Source of the DNA: an uncultured Amylibacter sp.
GTDB taxonomy: Bacteria > Pseudomonadota > Alphaproteobacteria > Rhodobacterales > Rhodobacteraceae
Length of the DNA stretch: 64,000 nt
Assembly (NCBI GenBank): GCA_905181935.1
Contig: CAJIZV010000004.1
Span: forward strand, 241,624-305,623
Direction of reading: 5' to 3'
Each line of letters begins with the position of its first letter. The first letter of the stretch is position 1. The notes under the pieces were generated by a model that was not told the origin of the DNA, made no database searches, and saw only the letters and a list, made by a program, of their open reading frames with translations. The position numbers and the translations under genes are program-made. Below are positions 55,918 to 64,000 of the stretch, one piece after another.

Positions 55918-56820
55918 TTACAGTTCCGCATATTGCGAAAGCGCAGAAACAAGTTGCTGGCCGAACTTTGAAGAGGCAACAGGCAATGTGCGCCACTTCA
56001 TTTGGCCCAATAAAAGCTGTCCAAAAGGGACGTCCTTCGCAGAAAGAGCCCGATGCGCGATAGTGTCTTGCTTTGACGTACTGAGACCAATGGGAATTTG
56101 AAACCCAACCGCGTTTTCTTGCATAACGTAATGGCGGATCAGCTCGAATGACTCTGTTTCAATCGCAGGGGTCAGGGTCCGTCCGTTTCGGGCCGCTCCG
56201 AGTTCCAACAAATGGCGCACCCCATATGAGGCTGTCGGGAGAACGAGCTTATGGTTGAGGCAATCACGTAAGCGCATTGTTGATTTTCGTGCCAGTGGCC
56301 CATCATGTCGAAAGACAGCATGGACCGCTTGTGGGAGCGCAAAAAGAACTTCAAATTCGACCATGTGAACGGGTTCAAAGACAAGTGCTAAATCACTGCT
56401 ATATGATGCGAGGTCCTGTTCAGCTTGCGCGCGGTCGCGCACGTTGACTGTAAACGTCACACCGGGATGGGCTGCGCGATATATAGCGATTTGTTCGGGT
56501 AGGAAGTATGGCAAAAGCGCTTGGGAACATGCGATCGAGACATGACCGCGTCGTTCTCCGGACAAGTCAGCTACCTGAGATTGCACGCGTGCCAAATCTG
56601 TTCGCTGCAAGCCGATATGGTGCATCAACAGCTCTCCGGCGGGGTTAAGGCGCATACCACGTGGCAAGCGTTCAAAGATAGGCCAACCGAATTCCTGTTC
56701 AAAATTTTGGATACGTCTGTTTAGCGCAGAGGCAGTCAAGTTGGTGTCTTCTGCGGCTTTACGAATTGACCCTGCGCGAACAACAGCTTCGATCAGTTCA
56801 AACGTCTTTAAGTACTTCAT
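55918..56820 (-). CDS. LysR-family regulator of the ABC-atzF cluster
   Basis: The 300-residue protein has the LysR helix-turn-helix (GSIRKAAEDTNLTASALNRRIQNFEQEFGWPIFERL) and a substrate-binding effector domain. It is divergent from the ABC transporter genes with a 142-base gap that must contain the shared control region, so it is their likely regulator. From here on the DNA is visibly more G+C-rich than the first 52 kb. Confidence 0.9.
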   Translation of the reverse strand: MKYLKTFELIEAVVRAGSIRKAAEDTNLTASALNRRIQNFEQEFGWPIFERLPRGMRLNPAGELLMHHIGLQRTDLARVQSQVADLSGERRGHVSIACSQALLPYFLPEQIAIYRAAHPGVTFTVNVRDRAQAEQDLASYSSDLALVFEPVHMVEFEVLFALPQAVHAVFRHDGPLARKSTMRLRDCLNHKLVLPTASYGVRHLLELGAARNGRTLTPAIETESFELIRHYVMQENAVGFQIPIGLSTSKQDTIAHRALSAKDVPFGQLLLGQMKWRTLPVASSKFGQQLVSALSQYAEL

Positions 56821-56962
56821 ATTAAATGATTTCCCAAATAGTGTTGCAAAAAATGCATCGGTTTGTTGTGATTATAGCATTAGAATTGTGCGGTAATCCA
56901 TCGCAATATGCTCTCACCCGCCGAATCATCAAAGGCGTAGCCATCAGCGAGAGAGAGAAATC

Positions 56963-58570
56963 ATGACCAAAGCCACAACACGCCGTAATTTTTTGAAGAT
57001 GGGCGCCGCAGGCGCTTCTGTTTTACCGTTCTTGCGGGCCATGCCTGCTGCGGCCCAAGGATCGGACACTTTGGTGGTCGTCACAGGGGCAAGAATCAAC
57101 AGTCTTGATCTGCACCGTACTGGCACAAGTCGTGCGTCCTATCAGGTTGGTATCAACTGTTATGACCGTCTTGTGTCATTCGGCACAAAACCGACCCCTG
57201 GTGGTGGGCTGTCTTACGACTATGAAGTGATCGAACCCGAACTCGCAGAAAGCTGGACGGAATCTGATGATGGCCTGACGCTGACCTTCAAACTAAAGCC
57301 AAACGCAACCTTTTGGGATGGCCGCAAGGTGACTGCCGCAGACGTGAAGTGGTCCTTTGATCGCGCAGTATCGGTTGGTGGCTTCCCAACAGTACAGATG
57401 AAGGCAGGCGGTCTTGAGCGCCCGGGCCAATTCATTGCAGTTGATGAAGAAACATTTGTGATTAAGCTCGACCGTGCTTCCAAACTGACGCTCCCGGATC
57501 TGGCCGTGCCTGTGCCATACGTCATGAACTCGGTCGAGGCCTTGGCAAACGCCACCGAAGAAGACCCTTGGGCGATGGAGTATCTGCACACGACACCTGC
57601 GGGCTCTGGTGCGTACAAAGTCGCTCGCTGGACTCCGGGAGAGCAGCTTGTTTATGAGCGCAACGACGCTTGGGTTGGTGGGGAATTACCTGCTGTCAAA
57701 CGCATCGTAATCCGCGAAGTGCCAAGCCCCGCGACGCGTCGTGCGTTGGTTGAACGTGGCGATGTTCAAATCGCATTTGATATTCCCGACAAGGACGCCG
57801 CAGAGCTGGCTGACGTCGTTGATGTCTTCTCAACGCCTGTTGAAAACTGTATCCACTGCTTGTGCCCAAACTTCGCGTTTGAGCCGTTCCAAGATGCCGA
57901 TGTGCGTAAGGCCATCGCCTATGCGATCCCTTACGAAGATATTTTCCAAGCAGCGGCTTATGGCCGTGGTCTCCCGATGTGGGGCGGCGAAGAAGAGATC
58001 AACGACATCGCATGGCCGCGCAAGACACAGTATTATACGGACCTTGAAAAAGCCAAAGAGCTTATGGCTGGTTCCAGCTATCCAGATGGTTTCGAAGTGC
58101 CGCTTTCAATCAGCCTCGACCTTGCGTCTTGGATGGAGCCAACGGCCTTGCTGGTGCAAGAAGCACTTGGGAAGATCGGTATCACCGTCGAGATCGAAAA
58201 GATCCCAGGTGCGAACTGGCGTACAGCTGTTCTGGTCGAAAAACGCCTTCCACTGCACCTTGAGAACTTTGGCGGCTGGTTAAATACACCAGATTACTAC
58301 TTCTTCTGGGCCTACCAAGATGGTCACTTGTTCAACTCGTCCAATTATCGCAACGAGGAAGTCGAAGAACTGACAAATGCCACGTTGCACATGGCGATGG
58401 ACGATCCTGAATATGCGCCAAAGATCAAACGTATGTTTGAAATCGTGCTGGATGAATTGCCACGTATTCCCTTGTACCAACCTGCGCTGAACGTCGCGGC
58501 GAATGGTGCTGAGGGCTACGAATTCTGGTTCCACCGTCAACTGGATTCACGTCCACTGAAGTCTGTCTAA
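56963..58570 (+). CDS. ABC transporter substrate-binding protein, family 5 (Tat-exported)
   Basis: The 535-residue protein begins TTRRNFLKMGAAGASVLPF, a twin-arginine signal, and has the dipeptide/nickel-type binding fold: LAESWTESDDGLTLTFKLKPNATFWDGRKVTAADVKWSFDRA and, near the end, IPLYQPALNV. The ligand cannot be read from sequence; the atzF partner suggests a nitrogen-rich small amide or an ureido or carbamoyl compound rather than a peptide. GAGAGAGAA precedes the ATG. Confidence 0.93.
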   Translation: MTKATTRRNFLKMGAAGASVLPFLRAMPAAAQGSDTLVVVTGARINSLDLHRTGTSRASYQVGINCYDRLVSFGTKPTPGGGLSYDYEVIEPELAESWTESDDGLTLTFKLKPNATFWDGRKVTAADVKWSFDRAVSVGGFPTVQMKAGGLERPGQFIAVDEETFVIKLDRASKLTLPDLAVPVPYVMNSVEALANATEEDPWAMEYLHTTPAGSGAYKVARWTPGEQLVYERNDAWVGGELPAVKRIVIREVPSPATRRALVERGDVQIAFDIPDKDAAELADVVDVFSTPVENCIHCLCPNFAFEPFQDADVRKAIAYAIPYEDIFQAAAYGRGLPMWGGEEEINDIAWPRKTQYYTDLEKAKELMAGSSYPDGFEVPLSISLDLASWMEPTALLVQEALGKIGITVEIEKIPGANWRTAVLVEKRLPLHLENFGGWLNTPDYYFFWAYQDGHLFNSSNYRNEEVEELTNATLHMAMDDPEYAPKIKRMFEIVLDELPRIPLYQPALNVAANGAEGYEFWFHRQLDSRPLKSV

Positions 58571-58572
58571 GG

Positions 58573-59607
58573 ATGTTTGCCACCTCTCCTCGGTTACGCG
58601 CAACAGTGTTGCGCGTCGCTCAATCCATACCGGTCGTCATTGGCGTCGTGATCATTAGTTTTCTACTGACGCGCGCGCTTCCAGGTGATCCGGCGGTATA
58701 TTTTGCAGGGGTGGCAGCCAACACTGAATCGATTGAACAAACCCGTGTTGCCATGGGTTTGGACAAACCTCTGATCCATCAATTTTTCGTCTATGTGGGG
58801 AACTTATTGCAAGGCGACCTTGGGCAGTCGTTGACCAGCGGCCGATCCGTTGCGACTGATCTTGCCAAACGCTTACCTGCGTCGCTAGAGCTCACTCTGA
58901 CGGCTTTGATCCTTGCGATCGTGATCGCGGTGCCTTTGGGGGTTCTTGCGGCAACACGGCCGGGCACATGGGTTGACCACCTGTGCCGCGTGATCGTGAC
59001 CGCTGGCGTGTCATTGCCGACGTTCTTTACCGGCATCTTGTTAATTTACATTTTCTATTACCTGCTTGGTATTGCCCCTTCGCCCTTAGGACGGCTGGAT
59101 TTCATTTATCTTGACCCCGATCACGTCACAGGTTTCTACCTGATTGATGCGGCCTTGATGGGCGATTGGGAGACATGGCGCGGTGCGGCAAAACAACTGA
59201 TCCTACCTGCCACAACCTTGGCGCTGTTCACCCTTGCACCCATCGCGCGGATGACCCGTGCGGCAATGCTGACGGCGCTGTCATCGGACTTTATCCGCAC
59301 GGCCCGTGCCGCTGGTCTATCAAACCGCACAATCCTGTACCGCTACGCATTCCGTAACGCCTTATTGCCGGTTGTTACGACCCTTGGCATGGTGTTTTCC
59401 TTTACGCTCGGGGCGAATGTGCTGGTTGAGAAAGTCTTCGCGTGGCCCGGTATCGGGTCTTATGCAGTCGAAGCCTTGGTGGTCTCTGACTACGCAGCTG
59501 TGCAGGGGTTTGTCCTTGCCATGGCCCTACTTTTTGTCGCGCTCAATCTTGTGATTGATCTGCTTTACACGGCCATTGACCCACGGATCGGATTTTCCTC
59601 CAAATGA
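58573..59607 (+). CDS. ABC transporter permease (DppB type)
   Basis: The 344-residue protein has six hydrophobic helices, the DppB-type start VLRVAQSIPVVIGVVIISFLLTRALPGDPA and the EAA loop SSDFIRTARAAGLSNRTILYRYAFRNALLPV. It pairs with the following DppC-type permease. It starts two bases after the binding-protein stop and its TGA overlaps the next ATG. Confidence 0.95.
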   Translation: MFATSPRLRATVLRVAQSIPVVIGVVIISFLLTRALPGDPAVYFAGVAANTESIEQTRVAMGLDKPLIHQFFVYVGNLLQGDLGQSLTSGRSVATDLAKRLPASLELTLTALILAIVIAVPLGVLAATRPGTWVDHLCRVIVTAGVSLPTFFTGILLIYIFYYLLGIAPSPLGRLDFIYLDPDHVTGFYLIDAALMGDWETWRGAAKQLILPATTLALFTLAPIARMTRAAMLTALSSDFIRTARAAGLSNRTILYRYAFRNALLPVVTTLGMVFSFTLGANVLVEKVFAWPGIGSYAVEALVVSDYAAVQGFVLAMALLFVALNLVIDLLYTAIDPRIGFSSK

Positions 59608-60482
59608 CTGAAATATCCGGACAACCTGTGCCGAAAAAGCAGGACAATTTTGACCACATTTTTTATGTGTTGCGCGCTAACCCCGTGACCTTGATCGCTT
59701 TTGGTATGTTTGCATTGCTGATCTTTTCCGCCGTCTTTGGCCCCGCGCTGGTGCCCTATGACCCACTGGCAACCAATGCCTCTATCTCCCTGCAGGCGCC
59801 TTCTTGGGAGCATTGGTTTGGCACTGATAATGTGGGCCGCGACGTTTTTAGCCGCGTGATCGTGGCCACACGGTTGGACCTGTCGATTTCGGTCGCAGCC
59901 GTGGCTTTGTCTTTTATCGTCGGATCCGTCTTGGGGTGTATTGCAGGCTATTGGGGCGGGTGGTTGGACATCGTATTGAACCGTTTTTTGGATACGATCA
60001 TGGCCTTTCCGCTATTCGTTTTGGCGATGGGAATTGTCGCAGCCCTGGGCAACACGATTGAGAATATCATCTACGCCACCGCGATTATCAACATGCCGTT
60101 CTATGCGCGTCTGGTACGCGCTGAGGTCAATATCCGCCGCGACGCAGGCTTTGCCCGCGCGGCAAAGCTGGCAGGTAATTCGGACGTACGTGTCTTGGCG
60201 ATGCACATTTTTCCCAACGCCCTGCCACCAATGATGGTGCAGGTGTCATTAAACCTCGGTTGGGCGATTTTGAACGCAGCGGGCCTTTCATTCATTGGCT
60301 TGGGCGTTAGCCCACCCACAGCGGAATGGGGGATAATGGTCGCGGAAGGTGCGAACTTTATCGTTTCCGGCGAATGGTGGCTCGCTGTTTTCCCAGGGCT
60401 CTGGCTGATGATCGCGGTCTTTACCTTCAACCTATTGGGAGACGGCCTGCGCGATATAGTCGATCCGAGGAAACGCACATGA
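59604..60482 (+). CDS. ABC transporter permease (DppC type)
   Basis: The 292-residue protein has an N-terminal helix and five more, with HWFGTDNVGRDVFSRVIVATRLDLSI and the EAA loop RDAGFARAAKLAGNSDVRVLAMHIFPNALPPMM, as in DppC. It completes the membrane pore. ATGA overlaps join it to genes on both sides. Confidence 0.95.
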   Translation: MTEISGQPVPKKQDNFDHIFYVLRANPVTLIAFGMFALLIFSAVFGPALVPYDPLATNASISLQAPSWEHWFGTDNVGRDVFSRVIVATRLDLSISVAAVALSFIVGSVLGCIAGYWGGWLDIVLNRFLDTIMAFPLFVLAMGIVAALGNTIENIIYATAIINMPFYARLVRAEVNIRRDAGFARAAKLAGNSDVRVLAMHIFPNALPPMMVQVSLNLGWAILNAAGLSFIGLGVSPPTAEWGIMVAEGANFIVSGEWWLAVFPGLWLMIAVFTFNLLGDGLRDIVDPRKRT

Positions 60483-62119
60483 GCGCGATGTTATCAGTCA
60501 AAGACCTTGCCGTATCTTTCCAGACGCGGCGCGGTGAAGTTGGCGCTGTGAAAGGTATCAGCTTTAAAGTGTCCAAGGGCGAAATTCTTGGCATTGTTGG
60601 GGAAAGCGGTTCAGGAAAATCGGTGACGTCATATGCGTTGATGCGTATTCTCGACGCTGGTGGCGTGATCAAGGCTGGTGACGCGACCTATTCAGGGATT
60701 GATCTGCGCCGCTCATCCGAGCGTGACATGCGCGATATTCGCGGGCGAGAGATTTCGATGATCTTTCAGAACCCGCGTGCGGCGCTGAACCCGATCCGTA
60801 AGGTTGGCAACCAGATCGAAGATGTGTTGCGTCACCATTCCCGCGCCACTCGCTATGACGCAAAAGCCAAAGCAATTGCCGCCCTTGAGGCCGTCAAAAT
60901 TAACGATGCAGAGGCGCGTTACAATGCCTATCCGTTCGAACTGTCGGGCGGCATGTGTCAGCGGATCGTATGCGCGATTGCCCTTGCTTGTGACCCGCGC
61001 CTGCTGATCGCTGACGAGCCGACAACGGGCCTTGATATCACGACCCAAAAGGCGGTGATGGATCTGGTGCGCGACCTGATTCGTGAACGCAACATGAGCA
61101 GCATCCTGATCACGCACGACCTTGGGCTTGCCGCACAATATTGTGACCGAATTTTGGTGATGAAAGATGGTGTTATTGTCGAACAAGGCGATCCGGTTCA
61201 AATTTTCAGTAATCCGCAACATTCCTATAGCCGCAAGCTTGTCGATGCGACGCCACGGGTGGGGACGAATGTGCGCAGTCTACTGCCGCCTGAAGATCGC
61301 GGTGATGAATTGGTGCCAGTTGTGAGTGACAGGCCTTTGTTAGAGATCCGCGACTTGACCAAGACCTATACCGGCAAGTCTGGGCCTGTGCATGCGGTGA
61401 AAGGTATCTCGTTCACGATCAATCAAGGTCAATGTGTTGGTCTTGTCGGGGAGAGTGGCTGCGGAAAATCCACTACATCAGAGATCCTTGTGCGCTTGAT
61501 GGATGCCACCAGCGGCGAGATCATCTTTGACGGTGAAGACATCGCACAGGTGCCGGCAAACGGCTTTGCCAAAGATGGGCGGCGTGCCGATATCCAAATG
61601 GTGTTCCAAGACGCCACCGATAGTTTGAACCCGCGTCACACGTCGCGCCAAACCATTGCAGAACCGCTGCGGCGTTTGGGCAAGATGCGTGGCGCAAAAC
61701 TGACGGCGCGGATCGAAGAACTGTCCACGTTGGTCGGATTGCCACTGTCCCTATTGGACCGCTTTCCGCATCAATTGTCAGGTGGTCAAAAGGCGCGCGT
61801 TGGAATTGCGCGCGCGGTGGCCTTGGAACCCAAGTTTCTAATCCTTGATGAACCGACCGCCGCCCTGGATGTGTCGATCCAAGCCGTTGTACTGAACCTA
61901 CTTGTAGATCTTCGGGCAAAGCTGGGGCTGAGCTATCTTTTCGTGAGCCACGATTTGCATGTAGTGCGGCTCCTTTGTGACCATGTGATCGTGATGAAAG
62001 ACGGCGAAATTGTCGAACAAGGCCCGTCCCAAGAAATTATGTCAAATCCTCAAAGTAACTACACTAAAACGCTTTTGGCCGCTGCACCAAAACCGCCTGC
62101 GCGGCGTCAGGCTAACTAA
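60479..62119 (+). CDS. ABC transporter double ATP-binding protein (DppD-DppF fusion type)
   Basis: The 546-residue protein holds two ATPase domains. The first has GESGSGKS, LSGGMCQRIVCAIAL and LLIADEPTTGLD; the second has GESGCGKST, LSGGQKARVGIARAV and FLILDEPTAALD, each followed by an oligopeptide-type C-terminal piece (NPQHSYSRKL, NPQSNYTKTL). The signature LSGGMCQR in the first domain is slightly unusual. The frame is open further upstream, but ATG 60479 overlaps the previous stop (ATGA) and gives a normal start, MSAMLSVKDLAVSFQ. Confidence 0.95.
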   Translation: MSAMLSVKDLAVSFQTRRGEVGAVKGISFKVSKGEILGIVGESGSGKSVTSYALMRILDAGGVIKAGDATYSGIDLRRSSERDMRDIRGREISMIFQNPRAALNPIRKVGNQIEDVLRHHSRATRYDAKAKAIAALEAVKINDAEARYNAYPFELSGGMCQRIVCAIALACDPRLLIADEPTTGLDITTQKAVMDLVRDLIRERNMSSILITHDLGLAAQYCDRILVMKDGVIVEQGDPVQIFSNPQHSYSRKLVDATPRVGTNVRSLLPPEDRGDELVPVVSDRPLLEIRDLTKTYTGKSGPVHAVKGISFTINQGQCVGLVGESGCGKSTTSEILVRLMDATSGEIIFDGEDIAQVPANGFAKDGRRADIQMVFQDATDSLNPRHTSRQTIAEPLRRLGKMRGAKLTARIEELSTLVGLPLSLLDRFPHQLSGGQKARVGIARAVALEPKFLILDEPTAALDVSIQAVVLNLLVDLRAKLGLSYLFVSHDLHVVRLLCDHVIVMKDGEIVEQGPSQEIMSNPQSNYTKTLLAAAPKPPARRQAN

Positions 62120-62139
62120 CTTAATGAACGGAGAACAGA

Positions 62140-63945
62140 ATGCTGCATAACCTACCCTTCACGCTCACCGCCCTACGCGAAGCCTATGCGTCAGGTACCA
62201 GCCCATCTGATGTCATTGACGAAATATTCGCGCGCCTCGATGCAGTGAATGATCCCAATATTTTTATCCATCTGAGAGATCGCGACAACCTCAAGGCCGA
62301 GGCGGCAGCCCTTGGCGCCTATGATCCAGACATGCCGCTTTGGGGTATCCCCTTTGCCGCCAAGGATAACATTGATGTCGCAGGAATCGAAACAACAGCC
62401 GCTTGTCCGGCCTATGCCTATACGCCAGATAAAGACGCTTTCGTGATCGCCAATCTTCGCGCGGCGGGGGCGTTGGTGATAGGCAAAACCAACCTTGATC
62501 AATTCGCAACAGGTCTTGTGGGGGTGCGCACCCCTTATGGTGCACCGCTGAATGCGGTGGACCCTGAAATCGTGCCCGGTGGGTCATCCGGTGGGTCCGG
62601 CGTGATTGTCGGCCACGGTATCGTGACGTTTTCGCTTGGAACCGATACCGCAGGATCGGGTCGTGTGCCTGCGGCGTTGAACAATATCGTTGGGCTTAAG
62701 CCGACGCTTGGGGCCTTGTCGTCTACGGGCGTCGTACCAGCGTGCCGTACGCTGGACACCGTGTCGATCTTTGCGTTGACAGTGGACGACGCCTATGAAG
62801 CCTTCGCTGTGGCGCGTGGGTTTGACACGCTGGATGCCTATTCAAAGCCACTTGTGCATGAAAAGCTGATGGCCATTGCGATGCCACTGCGCATTGGTGT
62901 CCCTGATGCCAGATCCATCGAATTCTTTGGGGACCATGTCCAGCAAGCCGCCTTTGACCGCGATGTCGCCCTTTTGAAAGCAAAAGGGGTAACGATTAAA
63001 TACATCGACTTTACGCCGCTCTATGCGATTGCAAATATGCTTTACGAAGGGGCTTGGGTCGCCGAGCGCTATACGGTCATCGACGATTTGTTGGCGACAA
63101 ACCCTGATGCGATACATCCGGTCACGCGTCAGATTATATCCCATGCAGAAAGCATGTCTGCGGCGGATGCCTTCAAGGGCATTTACCGATTGGCTGATCT
63201 CAAACGTGAGGCCGAACCGATGTTGGCGGAGTTAGACATGATGTGTGTGCCGACGATCCCTACGTTCTATTCGGTCACGGATCTCGAGGCCGATCCGGTC
63301 ATGCCAAATTCCAATAACGGCACTTACACCAATTTCGTCAATTTATTGAATATGTGCGCCATCGCCGTTCCTACAGCGCCGCGCAGCGATGACAGGCCGG
63401 GTAGTGTCACCCTGATTGCGGCGGCTGGTAAAGATGCAGGTGTTGCTGTGATTGCACGCGGATTTGAGGCGGATTGCAGCCGCACTTTGGGCGCGACGTT
63501 TCATCCTGTGCCGACCCCCTCTGCTTTGCCTATGGGAGCGTCAGACCAAATTGAACTGGCGGTCTGCGGTGCACATATGACCGATCTTCCTTTGAACTGG
63601 CAGCTCACTGATTTGGGGGGAACCTTTGTGCGCAAGGCAGTGACTTCTGAGCAATATAAGTTCTATGCCCTTGCTGGTGGTCCTCCAGCACGGCCGGGGC
63701 TTGTGCGCGTTGACGGGACCGATGGTGGCGCCATTGCACTTGAAATATGGTCGCTTCCAAAGACAGCCTTCGGCACGTTTATGGCGGGCATCCCCGCACC
63801 TTTGGGAATCGGAACCGTTGAATTATCTGACGGGTCATCGGTGAAAGGGTTCATCTGCGAAGCCAATGGCACAAAAGGTGCCACAGACATTACAAACCTT
63901 GGCGATTGGCGCAGTTTTTTAGCGCAACAAGACTTGCCTGCATGA
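62140..63945 (+). CDS. atzF: Allophanate hydrolase AtzF
   Basis: The 601-residue amidase-signature enzyme breaks allophanate to ammonia and CO2. The catalytic triad is complete: Lys75 (FAAKDN), cis-Ser149 (GGSSGGSG) and Ser173 (DTAGSG), with the same spacings as in Pseudomonas AtzF. The C-terminal domain (from about residue 465, QIELAVCGAHMTDLPLNWQL and FGTFMAGIPAPLGIGTVEL) is also present. No urea carboxylase gene is next to it, so the allophanate may come from biuret or another precursor. GGAGAA precedes the ATG. Confidence 0.95.
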   Translation: MLHNLPFTLTALREAYASGTSPSDVIDEIFARLDAVNDPNIFIHLRDRDNLKAEAAALGAYDPDMPLWGIPFAAKDNIDVAGIETTAACPAYAYTPDKDAFVIANLRAAGALVIGKTNLDQFATGLVGVRTPYGAPLNAVDPEIVPGGSSGGSGVIVGHGIVTFSLGTDTAGSGRVPAALNNIVGLKPTLGALSSTGVVPACRTLDTVSIFALTVDDAYEAFAVARGFDTLDAYSKPLVHEKLMAIAMPLRIGVPDARSIEFFGDHVQQAAFDRDVALLKAKGVTIKYIDFTPLYAIANMLYEGAWVAERYTVIDDLLATNPDAIHPVTRQIISHAESMSAADAFKGIYRLADLKREAEPMLAELDMMCVPTIPTFYSVTDLEADPVMPNSNNGTYTNFVNLLNMCAIAVPTAPRSDDRPGSVTLIAAAGKDAGVAVIARGFEADCSRTLGATFHPVPTPSALPMGASDQIELAVCGAHMTDLPLNWQLTDLGGTFVRKAVTSEQYKFYALAGGPPARPGLVRVDGTDGGAIALEIWSLPKTAFGTFMAGIPAPLGIGTVELSDGSSVKGFICEANGTKGATDITNLGDWRSFLAQQDLPA

Positions 63946-64000
63946 CGTTGCAAGTTGAGCAACACATGGCAAAGATGGGTCTCGCGCTGCCGCTTGATTG
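63942..64000 (+). CDS. Start of a gene, possibly RidA/YjgF family (3' end outside window)
   Basis: An ATG overlaps the atzF stop as ATGA and 19 codons are visible: MTLQVEQHMAKMGLALPLD. The pattern of a short charged helix followed by a (K/E)MGLxLP segment resembles RidA-family N-termini. RidA genes occur with atzF and biuret hydrolase genes in Rhizobium. With so few residues this is only a suggestion. Confidence 0.45.
   Translation, partial: MTLQVEQHMAKMGLALPLD

Noticed and set aside
60713..61222. 169-codon ORF antisense to the ABC ATPase
   Set aside because: Mirror of conserved Walker and signature motifs; not a gene.

Overview
The window looks like a low-G+C marine alphaproteobacterium of the Rhodobacterales (Roseobacter-type). 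The basis is family-level: a DUF6732-cbiX-cobH-cobL-cobI-cobJ-cobM cobalamin operon, a petABC cytochrome bc1 operon, the membrane urate oxidase PuuD, a betCBA choline-O-sulfate operon, and a beta-hydroxyaspartate cycle (bhc) cluster of the type known from Paracoccus. Most genes are tightly packed, often with ATGA overlaps. No taxonomic search was possible.

Layout. 1-264: partial unknown gene. 363-6783 (minus): cobalamin corrin-ring genes preceded by an unusual G+C-rich, hairpin-dense leader (6793-6975). 7072-10497 (plus): a glutathionyl-hydroquinone reductase, then DUF1636, threonine-phosphate decarboxylase and CbiB. 10923-13312: HU, an EamA transporter and chorismate synthase. 13411-16784: TPP riboswitch and thiBPQ thiamine importer. 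16856-19568 (minus): petABC. 19718-23115: tRNA modification (TrmL, MtaB), a GST, DapF and tRNA-Lys. 23313-28569: flavin reductase and betCBA.

28604-41888 forms a metabolic block. PuuD, UraH, a PuuE-UraD fusion, ureidoglycine aminohydrolase and AllA would take urate to glyoxylate, ammonia and urea. Glyoxylate is the substrate of the adjacent bhcABCD genes (regulator bhcR), whose cycle ends in oxaloacetate; a malic enzyme gene (maeB) lies between the two sets. The step from allantoate to ureidoglycine is not encoded here.

42188-45984: transaldolase, a DenD-like dehydrogenase, an SDR and a TauE/SafE permease. 46021-46426: decayed agmatinase-family pseudogene. 46492-52087: small unknown protein, Y-family polymerase, EamA transporter, then a LacI regulator with a 2-oxoglutarate dioxygenase and an HD-domain protein resembling the PhnY/PhnZ logic of two-step oxidative cleavage.

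52213-55753 is a degraded zone: a CIA30 gene with one internal stop, an IS3-type remnant, an acyltransferase and a frameshifted PQQ-type sugar dehydrogenase. From 55918 to the end the DNA is visibly richer in G+C and carries a LysR regulator, a complete dipeptide/nickel-type ABC importer, allophanate hydrolase AtzF and the start of a possible RidA gene. This looks like an acquired nitrogen-scavenging module.
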